Assembly: GCF_041435195.1 (NCBI RefSeq) | Contig: NZ_CP108106.1 | Span: 3,933,501-3,997,500, forward strand | Reading direction: 5' to 3' | Source: Streptomyces sp. NBC_00224 | GTDB taxonomy: Bacteria > Actinomycetota > Actinomycetes > Streptomycetales > Streptomycetaceae | DNA length: 64,000 nucleotides | Shown here: positions 52,169 through 60,357 of the stretch, in pieces | How positions within the stretch are numbered: position 1 is the first letter of the stretch | Layout: each line of letters starts with the position of its first letter | The notes under the pieces: generated by a model | Database searches by the model: none | Told to the model about the DNA's origin: nothing | Seen by the model: only the letters and a program-made list of their open reading frames with translations | Made by a program: the position numbers and the translations under genes

Positions 52169-54206
52169 GAGCCGATTCCTCCTGGTCGGCGGCTGCCGGG
52201 GCAGCCGCTCTGTCAGCAGCCTGCGATGGTACGGATTCGCCCTCCACGCGCGCGTCACTGACCCGGGGCACCACTCTGGCCCCGCCGCCACCGGGCAGCG
52301 CGGTCGGATCGGCGGCCGGCCCGGACGTCCTCGGCGGGGCCGGGGGCCGGGGCGGCACGGGCAGCGAGGAGCGGGTGGCGGCGGGCTGGACGGGCACGCT
52401 CGCCAGCCGCAGCCCGTTGCCCTGCTCAGCGGCCGCGCCCTGGCGGGCACGCTCGCGCGCGGCCCGCGAGTCCTCCGGCTCCAGCGGTATCGGTGATCCG
52501 CGCAGCGGCTCGTCGGCCGTACGCGGCAGCGTCAGCCGGAACTGGGAGCCGCCACCGGGCTCGCCCCAGGCCTGCAGCCAGCCGCCGTGCAGCCGCGCGT
52601 CCTCGACCGCGATCGACAGTCCCAGACCGGTGCCTCCGGTCGTCCTGGCCCGGGCCGGGTCGGCCCGCCAGAAGCGGTTGAACACCCGGGTCGCCTCGCC
52701 CGGCTTCAGGCCCACGCCGTAGTCGCGCACCGCGATCGCGACGGCGCCGCCGGCCGTGCCCATCCGCACCACCACGTCCCGGCCCTCGCCGTGCTCCACG
52801 GCGTTGACCACGAGGTTGCGCAGCACCCGCTCGACCCTTCGGGCGTCGGCCTCCGCGACCACCGGCTGGTCGTCCCCGACCACCCGTATCCGGGTGCCCT
52901 TGCGCTCGGCGAGCGGCTCGGCACCCTCGATCACCCGTCGTACGACGTTCCGCAGGTCTATCGGCTCGGCCTCCAGGGCCGCCGCGCCCGCGTCGAACCG
53001 GCTGATCTCCAGCAGGTCGGCGAGCAGCGACTCGAACCGGTCGAGCTGCCCGGCCAGCAGCTCCGCCGACCGCGCCGTCACCGGATCGAAGTCGACGCGC
53101 GCGTCATGGATGACGTCCGCGGCCATCCGTACGGTCGTCAGCGGCGTACGCAGCTCGTGCGAGACGTCCGAGACGAACCGCCGCTGCATCCGCGACAACT
53201 CCTCCAGCTGCTGGATCTTGATCTGGAGGTTCTGCGCCATCTTGTTGAAGGCCTCACCGAGCCGCGCGATGTCGTCCTCGCCGGTGACCTTCATCCGCTC
53301 CTGGAGCTTGGCCGCGGAGAGCCGCTCCGCGATCTGCGCAGCCATCCGGACCGGGGTGACGACCTGCCGCACCACCAGCCAGGCGATCGCCCCGAGAAGC
53401 ACCACCAGGAACAGCCCGGCGGTCGCAAGGGTGCCCTTGACCAGGCTCAGCGTCTTCTCCTCCTGCGCCAGCGGGAAGAGGTAGTACAGCTGGTAGGCCT
53501 GGCCGTCGACGTCCTTCAGCTTGGTCCCGATGACCAGCCCCGGCTTGGACTCCTGCCCGTCGAGGTACTTGATCGAGGCGTACGTCTTGAACGCGCCCGT
53601 GCCCTGGTCGACGTTTTCCCGCAGGCTCTGCGGGACGCTGGAGACCGGGTCCACGCCGCCCGAGGCGCGCGGGCCCCGGTTGCTGGAGGGCGAGTCCTCG
53701 GAGTCGGCGCTCAGCGCGACCACGTAGAACGCACCCTGCCCGCCGCTGGCGAGCTGGGTCACCAGCTCGCTGCGCCAGGTCACCGAGCTTCCGGCCCGCC
53801 CGTCCGAGCCGCCGTCGTCCTGTCCGCCCGGCGCCGCCGGGGCGCTGGCCTTGTCCTTGGCCACGGCGAAGCCGCCCGCGGACTGGCTCTCGGACGCCTT
53901 CTCCTTGGTGACGAGGAGCCCGTTGCGCACCTGACCGATGACAACGAACCCGAGCAGCAGCACCACACCCAGCGACATCAGCAGGGTGGAGGCGACCACC
54001 CGCAGCTGGATGTTGCGCCGCCACAGCCGCACCGCGGGCAGCAACGGACGCCGCACCCAGCGCACAAAGAGCCTCAGCACGGGGCTGCCGGGCGTGCCCT
54101 CCTGGAGGATCCGCCCGCCCCATGACTTCTTACGTCCCTCACCAGCAGCCCGCCCCCCACGGACCCCGGGCTTCCCGGGCTTCGGAGCAGCACCGCCGCG
54201 GGACAT
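52158..54206 (-). CDS. mtrB: Sensor histidine kinase MtrB
   Basis: This 682-residue membrane sensor phosphorylates MtrA. Layout: basic N-terminus (1-60), first membrane helix about 68-95 (VASTLLMSLGVVLLLGFVVI), outside sensor region about 95-255, second helix about 258-282 (GLFLVVLLGAIAWLVV), HAMP (VVTPVRMAAQIAERL), H-box with FVSDVSHELRTPLTTVRMAADV near 355, N-box NLVVNAVEHG and G-boxes DYGVGL and GTGLGLSI. A Pro/Ala-rich tail of about 100 residues ends the protein. The ATG at 54206 lies one base after the mtrA stop; a longer form from 54239 would overlap mtrA and is less likely. Confidence 0.95.
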   Translation of the reverse strand: MSRGGAAPKPGKPGVRGGRAAGEGRKKSWGGRILQEGTPGSPVLRLFVRWVRRPLLPAVRLWRRNIQLRVVASTLLMSLGVVLLLGFVVIGQVRNGLLVTKEKASESQSAGGFAVAKDKASAPAAPGGQDDGGSDGRAGSSVTWRSELVTQLASGGQGAFYVVALSADSEDSPSSNRGPRASGGVDPVSSVPQSLRENVDQGTGAFKTYASIKYLDGQESKPGLVIGTKLKDVDGQAYQLYYLFPLAQEEKTLSLVKGTLATAGLFLVVLLGAIAWLVVRQVVTPVRMAAQIAERLSAAKLQERMKVTGEDDIARLGEAFNKMAQNLQIKIQQLEELSRMQRRFVSDVSHELRTPLTTVRMAADVIHDARVDFDPVTARSAELLAGQLDRFESLLADLLEISRFDAGAAALEAEPIDLRNVVRRVIEGAEPLAERKGTRIRVVGDDQPVVAEADARRVERVLRNLVVNAVEHGEGRDVVVRMGTAGGAVAIAVRDYGVGLKPGEATRVFNRFWRADPARARTTGGTGLGLSIAVEDARLHGGWLQAWGEPGGGSQFRLTLPRTADEPLRGSPIPLEPEDSRAARERARQGAAAEQGNGLRLASVPVQPAATRSSLPVPPRPPAPPRTSGPAADPTALPGGGGARVVPRVSDARVEGESVPSQAADRAAAPAAADQEESARGR

Positions 54207-54207
54207 G

Positions 54208-54897
54208 TCAGCTCGGTCCGGCCTTGTAACCGACACCACGGACGGTCACCACGATCTCCGGACGCTCGGGGTCCTTCTCGACCTTCGAGCGCAGCCGCTG
54301 GACGTGCACGTTGACCAGCCGCGTGTCCGCCGCGTGCCGGTACCCCCACACCTGCTCCAGGAGCACCTCGCGGGTGAACACCTGCCACGGCTTGCGGGCC
54401 AGCGCGACCAGCAGGTCGAACTCCAGCGGGGTCAGGGCGATGGACTGCCCGTCCCGCTTCACGGAGTGACCCGCCACGTCGATCACCAGATCACCGATCG
54501 CCAGTTGTTCCGGCGCCGGCTCCTCCGACCTCCTCAGGCGCGCCCGGATACGGGCGACCAGTTCCTTCGGCTTGAACGGCTTCACGATGTAGTCGTCCGC
54601 CCCGGACTCCAGGCCGACCACCACATCCACGGTGTCGCTCTTGGCGGTGAGCATGACGATCGGCACACCTGACTCGGCCCTGATCAGCCTGCAGACCTCG
54701 ATGCCGTCCCGTCCGGGCAGCATGAGGTCCAGCAGTACCAGGTCCGGCTTGGCCTCACGGAATGCCGCCAGTGCCTTGTCGCCGTCCGCTACGAACGACG
54801 GCTCAAAACCTTCTCCACGCAGCACAATGCCGAGCATCTCGGCCAGCGCGGTGTCGTCGTCGACGACAAGGACGCGTCCCTTCATAAACGTCATCAT
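54208..54897 (-). CDS. mtrA: Response regulator MtrA
   Basis: This 229-residue OmpR-type regulator controls division, development and cell-wall genes in actinobacteria. Seen: receiver VLVVDDDTALAEML at about 9-22, phospho-Asp in DLVLLDLMLPGRDG near 57, MLTAKSD, Lys in DDYIVKPFKPKEL, and the winged-helix DNA-binding domain from about 135 (ALTPLEFDLLVALARKPWQVFTREVLLEQVWGY, TRLVNVHVQRLRSKVE). The start is one of three close ATGs (54897, 54894, 54885); 54897 gives the usual MM-FMKGRV beginning. It starts four bases after the mtnA stop, and a MtrA-box-like repeat lies just upstream. Confidence 0.97.
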   Translation of the reverse strand: MMTFMKGRVLVVDDDTALAEMLGIVLRGEGFEPSFVADGDKALAAFREAKPDLVLLDLMLPGRDGIEVCRLIRAESGVPIVMLTAKSDTVDVVVGLESGADDYIVKPFKPKELVARIRARLRRSEEPAPEQLAIGDLVIDVAGHSVKRDGQSIALTPLEFDLLVALARKPWQVFTREVLLEQVWGYRHAADTRLVNVHVQRLRSKVEKDPERPEIVVTVRGVGYKAGPS

Positions 54898-54900
54898 CCC

Positions 54901-54926
54901 ATTAGCTAATCGTTACCTGGCGTGAC
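54901..54926 (-). promoter_or_regulatory. Candidate MtrA autoregulatory site
   Basis: On the minus strand, GTCAC-N5-GTAAC (54926-54912) is a direct repeat like the GTMAC-type MtrA box reported for actinobacteria. Next to it ATTAGCTAAT (54901-54910) is a perfect 10-base palindrome. Both lie within 30 bases of the mtrA start, in the last codons of mtnA. Function is inferred. Confidence 0.45.
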
Positions 54927-56050
54927 CTGGCACACAGCTCTCTCAGCCCACCCCCCGTCACGGGGGAGAGCACACCTTCCTCGGTGACTATCGCGGTCAC
55001 CAGCTCGGGGGGCGTCACATCGAAGGCAGGGTTGTACGCCTGCGTCCCCAGCGGCGCCACGGGCAGTCCACCGCCGGCCCCCCACCCGGCCGCAGAGATC
55101 TGCGGTCCGGTGAGCTCCGTCACCTCCTGCCCGGGGCGCTGCTCGACCTCGATCGCCGCCCCGTCGGGGGTTTCCAGGTCCACCGTCGTGACCGGCGCCA
55201 CCACGATGAACGGCACGTGGTGGTACTTGGCGAGCACCGCGAGCGGATAGCTTCCCACCTTGTTGGCCACCGACCCGTCCGCGGCGATCCGGTCCGCCCC
55301 GATCAGCACAGCGTCCACCTCCCCCGCCGCGAACAGCGAACCCGCAGCATTGTCGGTCAGCAAGCTGTACGCCATTCCGCTGCGGGCCGCCTCGTACGCG
55401 GTCAGTCTGGCTCCTTGCAGCAGCGGTCGCGTCTCGTCCACCCACAGCCGCCGCAGCCGGCCCGCCCGGTGCGCGGCCAGTGCCACCGCGAACGCGGTGC
55501 CCTCGCCGCCGGAGACCAGCCGCCCGGTGTTGCAGTGCGTGAGCACCCGGTGGCTGCCGCCGGGCAACAGCTCGTCGAGCAGTGCCAGGCCGTGCGCCGC
55601 CATCCTGGCACTGGCCTCCGCGTCGGCACGGTGCAGGGCCTTCGCGGCCGCCAGCGCCACCGCCCCGGCCTCCTGCGAACCCGCGCCCTTGTCGACGGCC
55701 GCCTGATACGCGCCCAGGGCCAGCCGGACCCCGTACCCGAGGTTCACCGCGGTGGGCCGCGCCGCCGCCAGCAGAGCCGCGGCCTCCTGCACGTCGTAGC
55801 CGCGCACCCCGGCCAGCGCCACCCCGTACGCCCCGGCGATCCCCAGCAGCGGCGCCCCGCGGACGGCCAGCGTCTGGATGGCGTGCACCAGCGCCGGCAC
55901 ATCCGTACAGACCAGCTCGACCTCCTCGGCCGGCAGCCGGGTCTGGTCGAGGAGCACCAGCACCGGCCCCTCCGGCGGCTCGTCCCAGCGCAGCTGTGCC
56001 AGTCCCGGCGGCTCGGAGCCCACGGTGGATCGCACCTCGTGATCGGCCAT
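54902..56050 (-). CDS. mtnA: S-methyl-5-thioribose-1-phosphate isomerase
   Basis: This 382-residue enzyme converts 5-methylthioribose-1-phosphate to the ribulose form in methionine salvage. Seen: VRGAPLLGIAGAYGVAL near 65, LTHCNTGRL with the catalytic Cys near 167, YSLLTDNAAG, and GADRIAADGSVANKVGSYP with the catalytic Asp near 250. The late VAPVTTVDLETPDG is typical. The ATG at 56050 is the family start; the frame runs on upstream without sense. It is followed at once by mtrA, so they may share a transcript; other salvage genes are not in view. Confidence 0.95.
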   Translation of the reverse strand: MADHEVRSTVGSEPPGLAQLRWDEPPEGPVLVLLDQTRLPAEEVELVCTDVPALVHAIQTLAVRGAPLLGIAGAYGVALAGVRGYDVQEAAALLAAARPTAVNLGYGVRLALGAYQAAVDKGAGSQEAGAVALAAAKALHRADAEASARMAAHGLALLDELLPGGSHRVLTHCNTGRLVSGGEGTAFAVALAAHRAGRLRRLWVDETRPLLQGARLTAYEAARSGMAYSLLTDNAAGSLFAAGEVDAVLIGADRIAADGSVANKVGSYPLAVLAKYHHVPFIVVAPVTTVDLETPDGAAIEVEQRPGQEVTELTGPQISAAGWGAGGGLPVAPLGTQAYNPAFDVTPPELVTAIVTEEGVLSPVTGGGLRELCARSRQVTIS

Positions 56051-56205
56051 CCGCCCAGTCTGCCCGGTGAGCCGCCGACAATTGAAGGTGCTAACGAGAT
56101 ACGGGGGCCGGTCCGCGGCCCGGGACCGCATGGCACGATGGCTGCCAACCCCAACGAGCCGGCTCGCCGAGCTGGTCCCACGACCAATCCACGAGGTGGA
56201 CGACC

Positions 56206-57444
56206 GTGAACGACTCTCCGGGCTGGGCTTCGCCCGGATCGGCCCCCTCCGACGGCGAGGACTCCGGCACGCCCGGGCAGCCCGAGCCTTCCGACCGGGC
56301 CCGCGCGTCCTCCCAGTGGTCCCGGAACCAGCCTCCGGCGGGCCAGTGGTCGCCTCCGGCCGCCACCCCGGGCCAGGGCACGCCCCCGCCTCCTCCGGGC
56401 CGTCCTGGGCCCCAGCAGGGCGGCTGGGGCCAACCTCCCGCTCCCGGCGGCAACTGGAACTCCGGCTGGGGCCCCGCGCCCGCCGCCAAGCCCGGCGTCA
56501 TCCCGCTCCGCCCGCTCGGGGTCGGCGAGATCCTCGACGGCGCGGTGTCGACGATGCGCGCCCACTGGCGCACAGTCCTCGGCCTCACCATCACGGTCGC
56601 CGTGATCACGCAGATCGCGGACATCCTCGTCCAGCGCTACCTCCTGCCGGACCCTCCGGAGATCGACCCGAACGCCACCGGCACCGAGGCCATCGACCAG
56701 GCCTTCGACTCGCTGCGGTCGAGCCTGCTCAGCCTGCTGCCCATCGGCGTCCTCGCACTGATCGGCACGCTCTTCGTCACGGCGGTCCTCACCATCGTCA
56801 TCAGCCGCTCCGTCCTGGGGCGCCCGGTGACGCTGCGGGAGGCCTGGGCGGAGGCCCGGCCGAGGCTGCTGCCCCTGCTCGGCCTCCTCGTGCTGCTGCC
56901 CTTGATGGCGGGCGCGGTCGTCGGCATCGGCATCCTCCCCGGGGCGCTCATCGGATCCGACGCGGGCGCGGCCCTGGCCGGGCTCGGCGGGCTGGCCGCC
57001 GTCGTGGTCGTCATCTGGCTGCTGGTCCAGTTCAGCCTCGCCGCCCCCGCGCTGATGCTGGAGCGTCAGGGCCTCGTCAAGTCCCTGCGCCGGTCCGCCA
57101 AGCTGGTCCGCGGCGCCTGGTGGCGGATCTTCGGCATCACGCTGCTGACGCTGCTCCTGACGTTCATCGTCTCGATGATCATCGCGATCCCGTTCACCGT
57201 GATCGGAACGCTCGTGGACGACGGCAGCGCCGGCAGCCTCTTCTCCGGGACCAGTTCCGACTTCGGCTGGCCGTTCCTGATCATCACCGGGATCGGCGCC
57301 GTGATCGGCTCGGCCATCACCTACCCGATCTCCGCCGGTGTGGCCGCGCTGCTCTACATCGACCAGCGCATCCGCCGCGAGGCCCTCGACCTCGATCTCG
57401 CCCGCGCCGCGAACCTGCCGGGCCACGAGACTCCCGGGAGCTGA
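56206..57444 (+). CDS. Conserved Streptomyces membrane protein of the MoxR-DUF58 operon
   Basis: This 412-residue protein starts with a Pro/Gly/Trp-rich cytoplasmic region (1-95) and then has about six membrane segments. It resembles proteins annotated with a glycerophosphoryl diester phosphodiesterase membrane domain; PGVIPLRPLGVGEILDGAVSTMRAHWRTVLGL at about 95-125 is the usual entry, and ERQGLVKSLRRSAKLVRGAWWRIFGI near 285 is conserved. No catalytic residues are visible, so an anchoring or transport role is likely. The GTG at 56206 has GAGGTGG upstream. It is the first gene of a tight operon with four more genes. Confidence 0.75.
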   Translation: MNDSPGWASPGSAPSDGEDSGTPGQPEPSDRARASSQWSRNQPPAGQWSPPAATPGQGTPPPPPGRPGPQQGGWGQPPAPGGNWNSGWGPAPAAKPGVIPLRPLGVGEILDGAVSTMRAHWRTVLGLTITVAVITQIADILVQRYLLPDPPEIDPNATGTEAIDQAFDSLRSSLLSLLPIGVLALIGTLFVTAVLTIVISRSVLGRPVTLREAWAEARPRLLPLLGLLVLLPLMAGAVVGIGILPGALIGSDAGAALAGLGGLAAVVVVIWLLVQFSLAAPALMLERQGLVKSLRRSAKLVRGAWWRIFGITLLTLLLTFIVSMIIAIPFTVIGTLVDDGSAGSLFSGTSSDFGWPFLIITGIGAVIGSAITYPISAGVAALLYIDQRIRREALDLDLARAANLPGHETPGS

Positions 57445-57448
57445 TGCG

Positions 57449-58165
57449 GTGTCCGCAGCGGGGGGCACAACCATGGTGCGACTGCTGGTCCGAGCGGCCG
57501 GCGAACCACCGGTGGACACTCCGCGCGTGCCCGCCCGCGAGGCGGCACGACGCGAACTGTCCAAACCGATGTACCACGAGAGCGACCCGAACCTCCTGGA
57601 GCGCGCCCTCAACCGGTTCTGGGACTGGGTCGGCGGCCTGTTCGACGCCGCCTCGGGCGCGGCCCCGGGCGGCGCGCTCGGACTGGTCGCCATCGCCGTG
57701 TTCGTCCTGGCCCTGATCGCCGCCCTGTGGTGGCGGCTGGGCACTCCGAAGCGCGCTGTCTCCACCGTCGGCACGGTCTTCGACGACCGCCCGCGCAGCG
57801 CCGCAGAGCACCGCGCCGCCGCCGAGGCCCACGCCGCAGCCGGCCGCTGGACCCAGGCCGTCCAGGAACGGATGCGCGCGGTCGTCCGCTCTCTGGAGGA
57901 ACGCGCCCTCCTCGATCCGCGCCCCGGCCGCACCGCCGACGAGGCCGCTGCCGAGGCTGGGCGTCCGCTGCCCGGCCACGCCGACCGACTTCGCGCCGCC
58001 GCCCGCGAGTTCGACGACGTCACGTATGGGGGCCGTACGGCGAACGAGGCCGCGTACCGCCGCCTGTATGACCTCGACACCGATCTGGAACGTACGAAGC
58101 CGGATCTCAGCGCCCTCGCCCAGCGCCCCACAGCGCAAGCGACTGCCCGGGGAGCCGCCGAATGA
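57449..58165 (+). CDS. DUF4129 domain membrane protein
   Basis: This 238-residue protein has one clear membrane helix (GLVAIAVFVLALIAALWW, about 75-93) and a cytoplasmic C-terminal DUF4129 domain (HRAAAEAHAAAGRWTQAVQERMRAVVRSLEERALLDPRPGRTADEAAAEA). The N-terminal part is soluble and includes PMYHESDPNLLERALNRFWDW, usual before the helix. The GTG at 57449 has GGGAG nine bases upstream; ATG at 57473 is the alternative. DUF4129 proteins occur with MoxR and DUF58 partners as here and may relate to transglutaminase-like systems, but their job is unknown. It ends in an ATGA overlap. Confidence 0.8.
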   Translation: MSAAGGTTMVRLLVRAAGEPPVDTPRVPAREAARRELSKPMYHESDPNLLERALNRFWDWVGGLFDAASGAAPGGALGLVAIAVFVLALIAALWWRLGTPKRAVSTVGTVFDDRPRSAAEHRAAAEAHAAAGRWTQAVQERMRAVVRSLEERALLDPRPGRTADEAAAEAGRPLPGHADRLRAAAREFDDVTYGGRTANEAAYRRLYDLDTDLERTKPDLSALAQRPTAQATARGAAE

Positions 58166-59367
58166 CCGGCACCCAGGCTCCCGCCAGCGCTGCCTCTCCC
58201 GCTTCCACGTCCACCGACGCGACGCCCCGTCAGATCTGGACGCGCACCCGCGGGCTGCTGCTCGCCGCCGTGATCCTCCTGGTCGCCGGGATCACCCTCG
58301 CCGCCACCCGCTCCGGCGACCAGCACGGCCGCCTCGACCCCCGGTCGGCAGACCGCTACGGCAGTCGCGCCGTCGCCGAACTCCTCAGGGGCCAGGGCGT
58401 CTCCACACGCGTGGCCACCACTCTCGACGAAGCCACCCGCGCCGCAGGTCCGGACACCACGCTCCTGGTCACCGTCCCCGATCTGCTCACGGCATCCCAG
58501 CAACACCGGCTTCACGCCGCCACCACCGAGTCCGGCGGACGCACCGTGCTGCTCGCCCCGGGCGCGCCCTCCCTTCCCGTACTCGCCCCTGGCGTACGGG
58601 AAGAGGGCTCGCTCCCGGTCAGCAACCGCGAGCCGAACTGCTCCCTGCCCCTGGCCGCCCGCGCCGGAAGCGCCGACACCGGAGGTGTCCGCTACACCGC
58701 CGACGGCCAGGCCGGCGACGCCTGTTACCCCGCAGGCGGACTGCCCACCCTGCTCCGGATACAGACTTCCGCTCACGGCGACACCGTCCTGCTCGGCGCC
58801 CCGGACATCCTCTACAACCACCGTCTCGACAAGCAGGGCAACGCCTCGCTCGCCCTCCAACTCCTCGGCTCCCGCCCCCATCTGGTCTGGTACCTCCCCT
58901 CGCTCGGTGATGTCTCGGCCACCGACGGCGGTGACCGCAGCTTCTTCGACCTCATCCCGTCCGGCTGGCTCTGGGCCACCCTCCAGCTCACCCTCGCGGC
59001 CGCCCTCGCCGCCATCTGGCGAGCCCGCCGCCTCGGCCCGCTGGTGACCGAGCAACTCCCGGTCGCCGTCCGCGCGTCCGAGGCCACCGAGGGCCGAGCC
59101 CGCCTCTACCGCAAGGCCAACGCCCGCGACCGCGCGGCCGACGCCCTGCGCTCGGCCACCCGCACCCGGCTTGCCCCCCTCCTGGGCGTGCCCGCCGCCT
59201 CGGCGCACGCGCCCGAACTCCTCGTCCCCGCCGTCTCCGCCCGGTTCCCATCAGCCGAACGGGACCTTCATGTCCTGCTCTTCGGCCCGGCCCCGGCCGA
59301 CGACGCCGCACTGGTCCGCCTCGCGGACGAACTCGACGCCCTCGAAAGAGAGGTACGCACCTCATGA
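58162..59367 (+). CDS. DUF4350 domain membrane protein
   Basis: This 401-residue protein has a helix near the start (GLLLAAVILLVAGITLAA, about 30-48), an outside or cytoplasmic Rossmann-like domain (about 55-240: SRAVAELLRGQGVSTRVATTL, DTTLLVTVPDLLTASQ, RTVLLAPGAPSLPVLAPG), and a second helix (LWATLQLTLAAALAAIWRARR, about 275-295) before a helical tail. This is the DUF4350 plan. Its ATG overlaps the DUF4129 stop. By its neighbours it belongs to a MoxR-associated system; no enzyme motif is recognised. Confidence 0.8.
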   Translation: MTGTQAPASAASPASTSTDATPRQIWTRTRGLLLAAVILLVAGITLAATRSGDQHGRLDPRSADRYGSRAVAELLRGQGVSTRVATTLDEATRAAGPDTTLLVTVPDLLTASQQHRLHAATTESGGRTVLLAPGAPSLPVLAPGVREEGSLPVSNREPNCSLPLAARAGSADTGGVRYTADGQAGDACYPAGGLPTLLRIQTSAHGDTVLLGAPDILYNHRLDKQGNASLALQLLGSRPHLVWYLPSLGDVSATDGGDRSFFDLIPSGWLWATLQLTLAAALAAIWRARRLGPLVTEQLPVAVRASEATEGRARLYRKANARDRAADALRSATRTRLAPLLGVPAASAHAPELLVPAVSARFPSAERDLHVLLFGPAPADDAALVRLADELDALEREVRTS

Positions 59368-60347
59368 GCGACCGAACCCCGGCGACCGCAGCGAACCCGG
59401 ACACCGCCCGCGCCTCCCTGGAGGCCCTGCGCGCCGAGATCGCCAAGGCCGTGGTCGGCCAGGACTCCGCCGTCACGGGCCTGGTCGTGGCCCTGCTGTG
59501 CCGCGGCCATGTCCTCCTCGAAGGAGTCCCCGGCGTCGCCAAGACGCTCCTCGTGCGTTCGCTCGCCGCTTCGCTCGAACTCGACACCAAACGCGTCCAG
59601 TTCACCCCCGATTTGATGCCCAGTGATGTCACCGGCTCTCTGATCTACGACGCCCGCACCGCCGAGTTCTCCTTCCAGGCCGGCCCGGTGTTCACCAATC
59701 TGCTGCTCGCGGACGAGATCAACCGCACGCCTCCGAAGACCCAGTCCTCTCTCCTCGAAGCCATGGAGGAGCGTCAGGTCACGGTCGACGGCACGCCGCG
59801 CCCACTCCCCGAGCCCTTCCTGGTCGCCGCTACGCAGAACCCCGTCGAGTACGAGGGCACCTATCCCCTGCCGGAAGCCCAGCTGGACCGCTTCCTGCTG
59901 AAGTTGACGGTGCCTCTGCCCTCGCGCGCGGACGAGATCAACGTCCTCGCCCGTCACGCCGAGGGCTTCAACCCTCGTGACCTCCAGGCGGCCGGAATCC
60001 GCCCGGTCGCGGGAGCTGCCGACCTCGAAGCGGCTCGCGCCGCCGTCGCCAAGACCTCGGTCTCCGCAGAGATCACCGGCTATGTCGTCGATATCTGTCG
60101 TGCCACGCGTGAATCCCCCTCACTCAGCCTCGGTGTCTCTCCCCGAGGCGCCACCGCTCTGCTCTCCACCGCTCGCGCCTGGGCCTGGCTCACTGGCCGG
60201 GACTATGTGATCCCCGACGACGTAAAGGCCTTGGCCCTCCCCACACTTCGCCATCGCATCCAGTTGCGTCCCGAGGCGGAGATGGAGGGCGTCACCGCCG
60301 ACTCCGTCATCACCTCGGTCCTCGCCCACGTCCCCGTCCCCCGCTGA
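59364..60347 (+). CDS. MoxR family AAA+ ATPase
   Basis: This 327-residue ATPase is of the MoxR type, chaperones that insert cofactors or assemble complexes with von Willebrand/DUF58 partners. Seen: AKAVVGQDSAVTGLVVALLCRGHVLLEGVPGVAKTLL with Walker A near 52-59, Walker B LLLADEINRTPPKTQSS near 115, VAATQNPVEYEGTYPLPEAQLDRFLLKL with sensor 1, and a C-terminal lid. Its ATG overlaps the DUF4350 stop by four bases. It directly precedes the DUF58 gene, its usual partner. Confidence 0.93.
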   Translation: MSDRTPATAANPDTARASLEALRAEIAKAVVGQDSAVTGLVVALLCRGHVLLEGVPGVAKTLLVRSLAASLELDTKRVQFTPDLMPSDVTGSLIYDARTAEFSFQAGPVFTNLLLADEINRTPPKTQSSLLEAMEERQVTVDGTPRPLPEPFLVAATQNPVEYEGTYPLPEAQLDRFLLKLTVPLPSRADEINVLARHAEGFNPRDLQAAGIRPVAGAADLEAARAAVAKTSVSAEITGYVVDICRATRESPSLSLGVSPRGATALLSTARAWAWLTGRDYVIPDDVKALALPTLRHRIQLRPEAEMEGVTADSVITSVLAHVPVPR

Positions 60348-60357
60348 GACGGCGACC

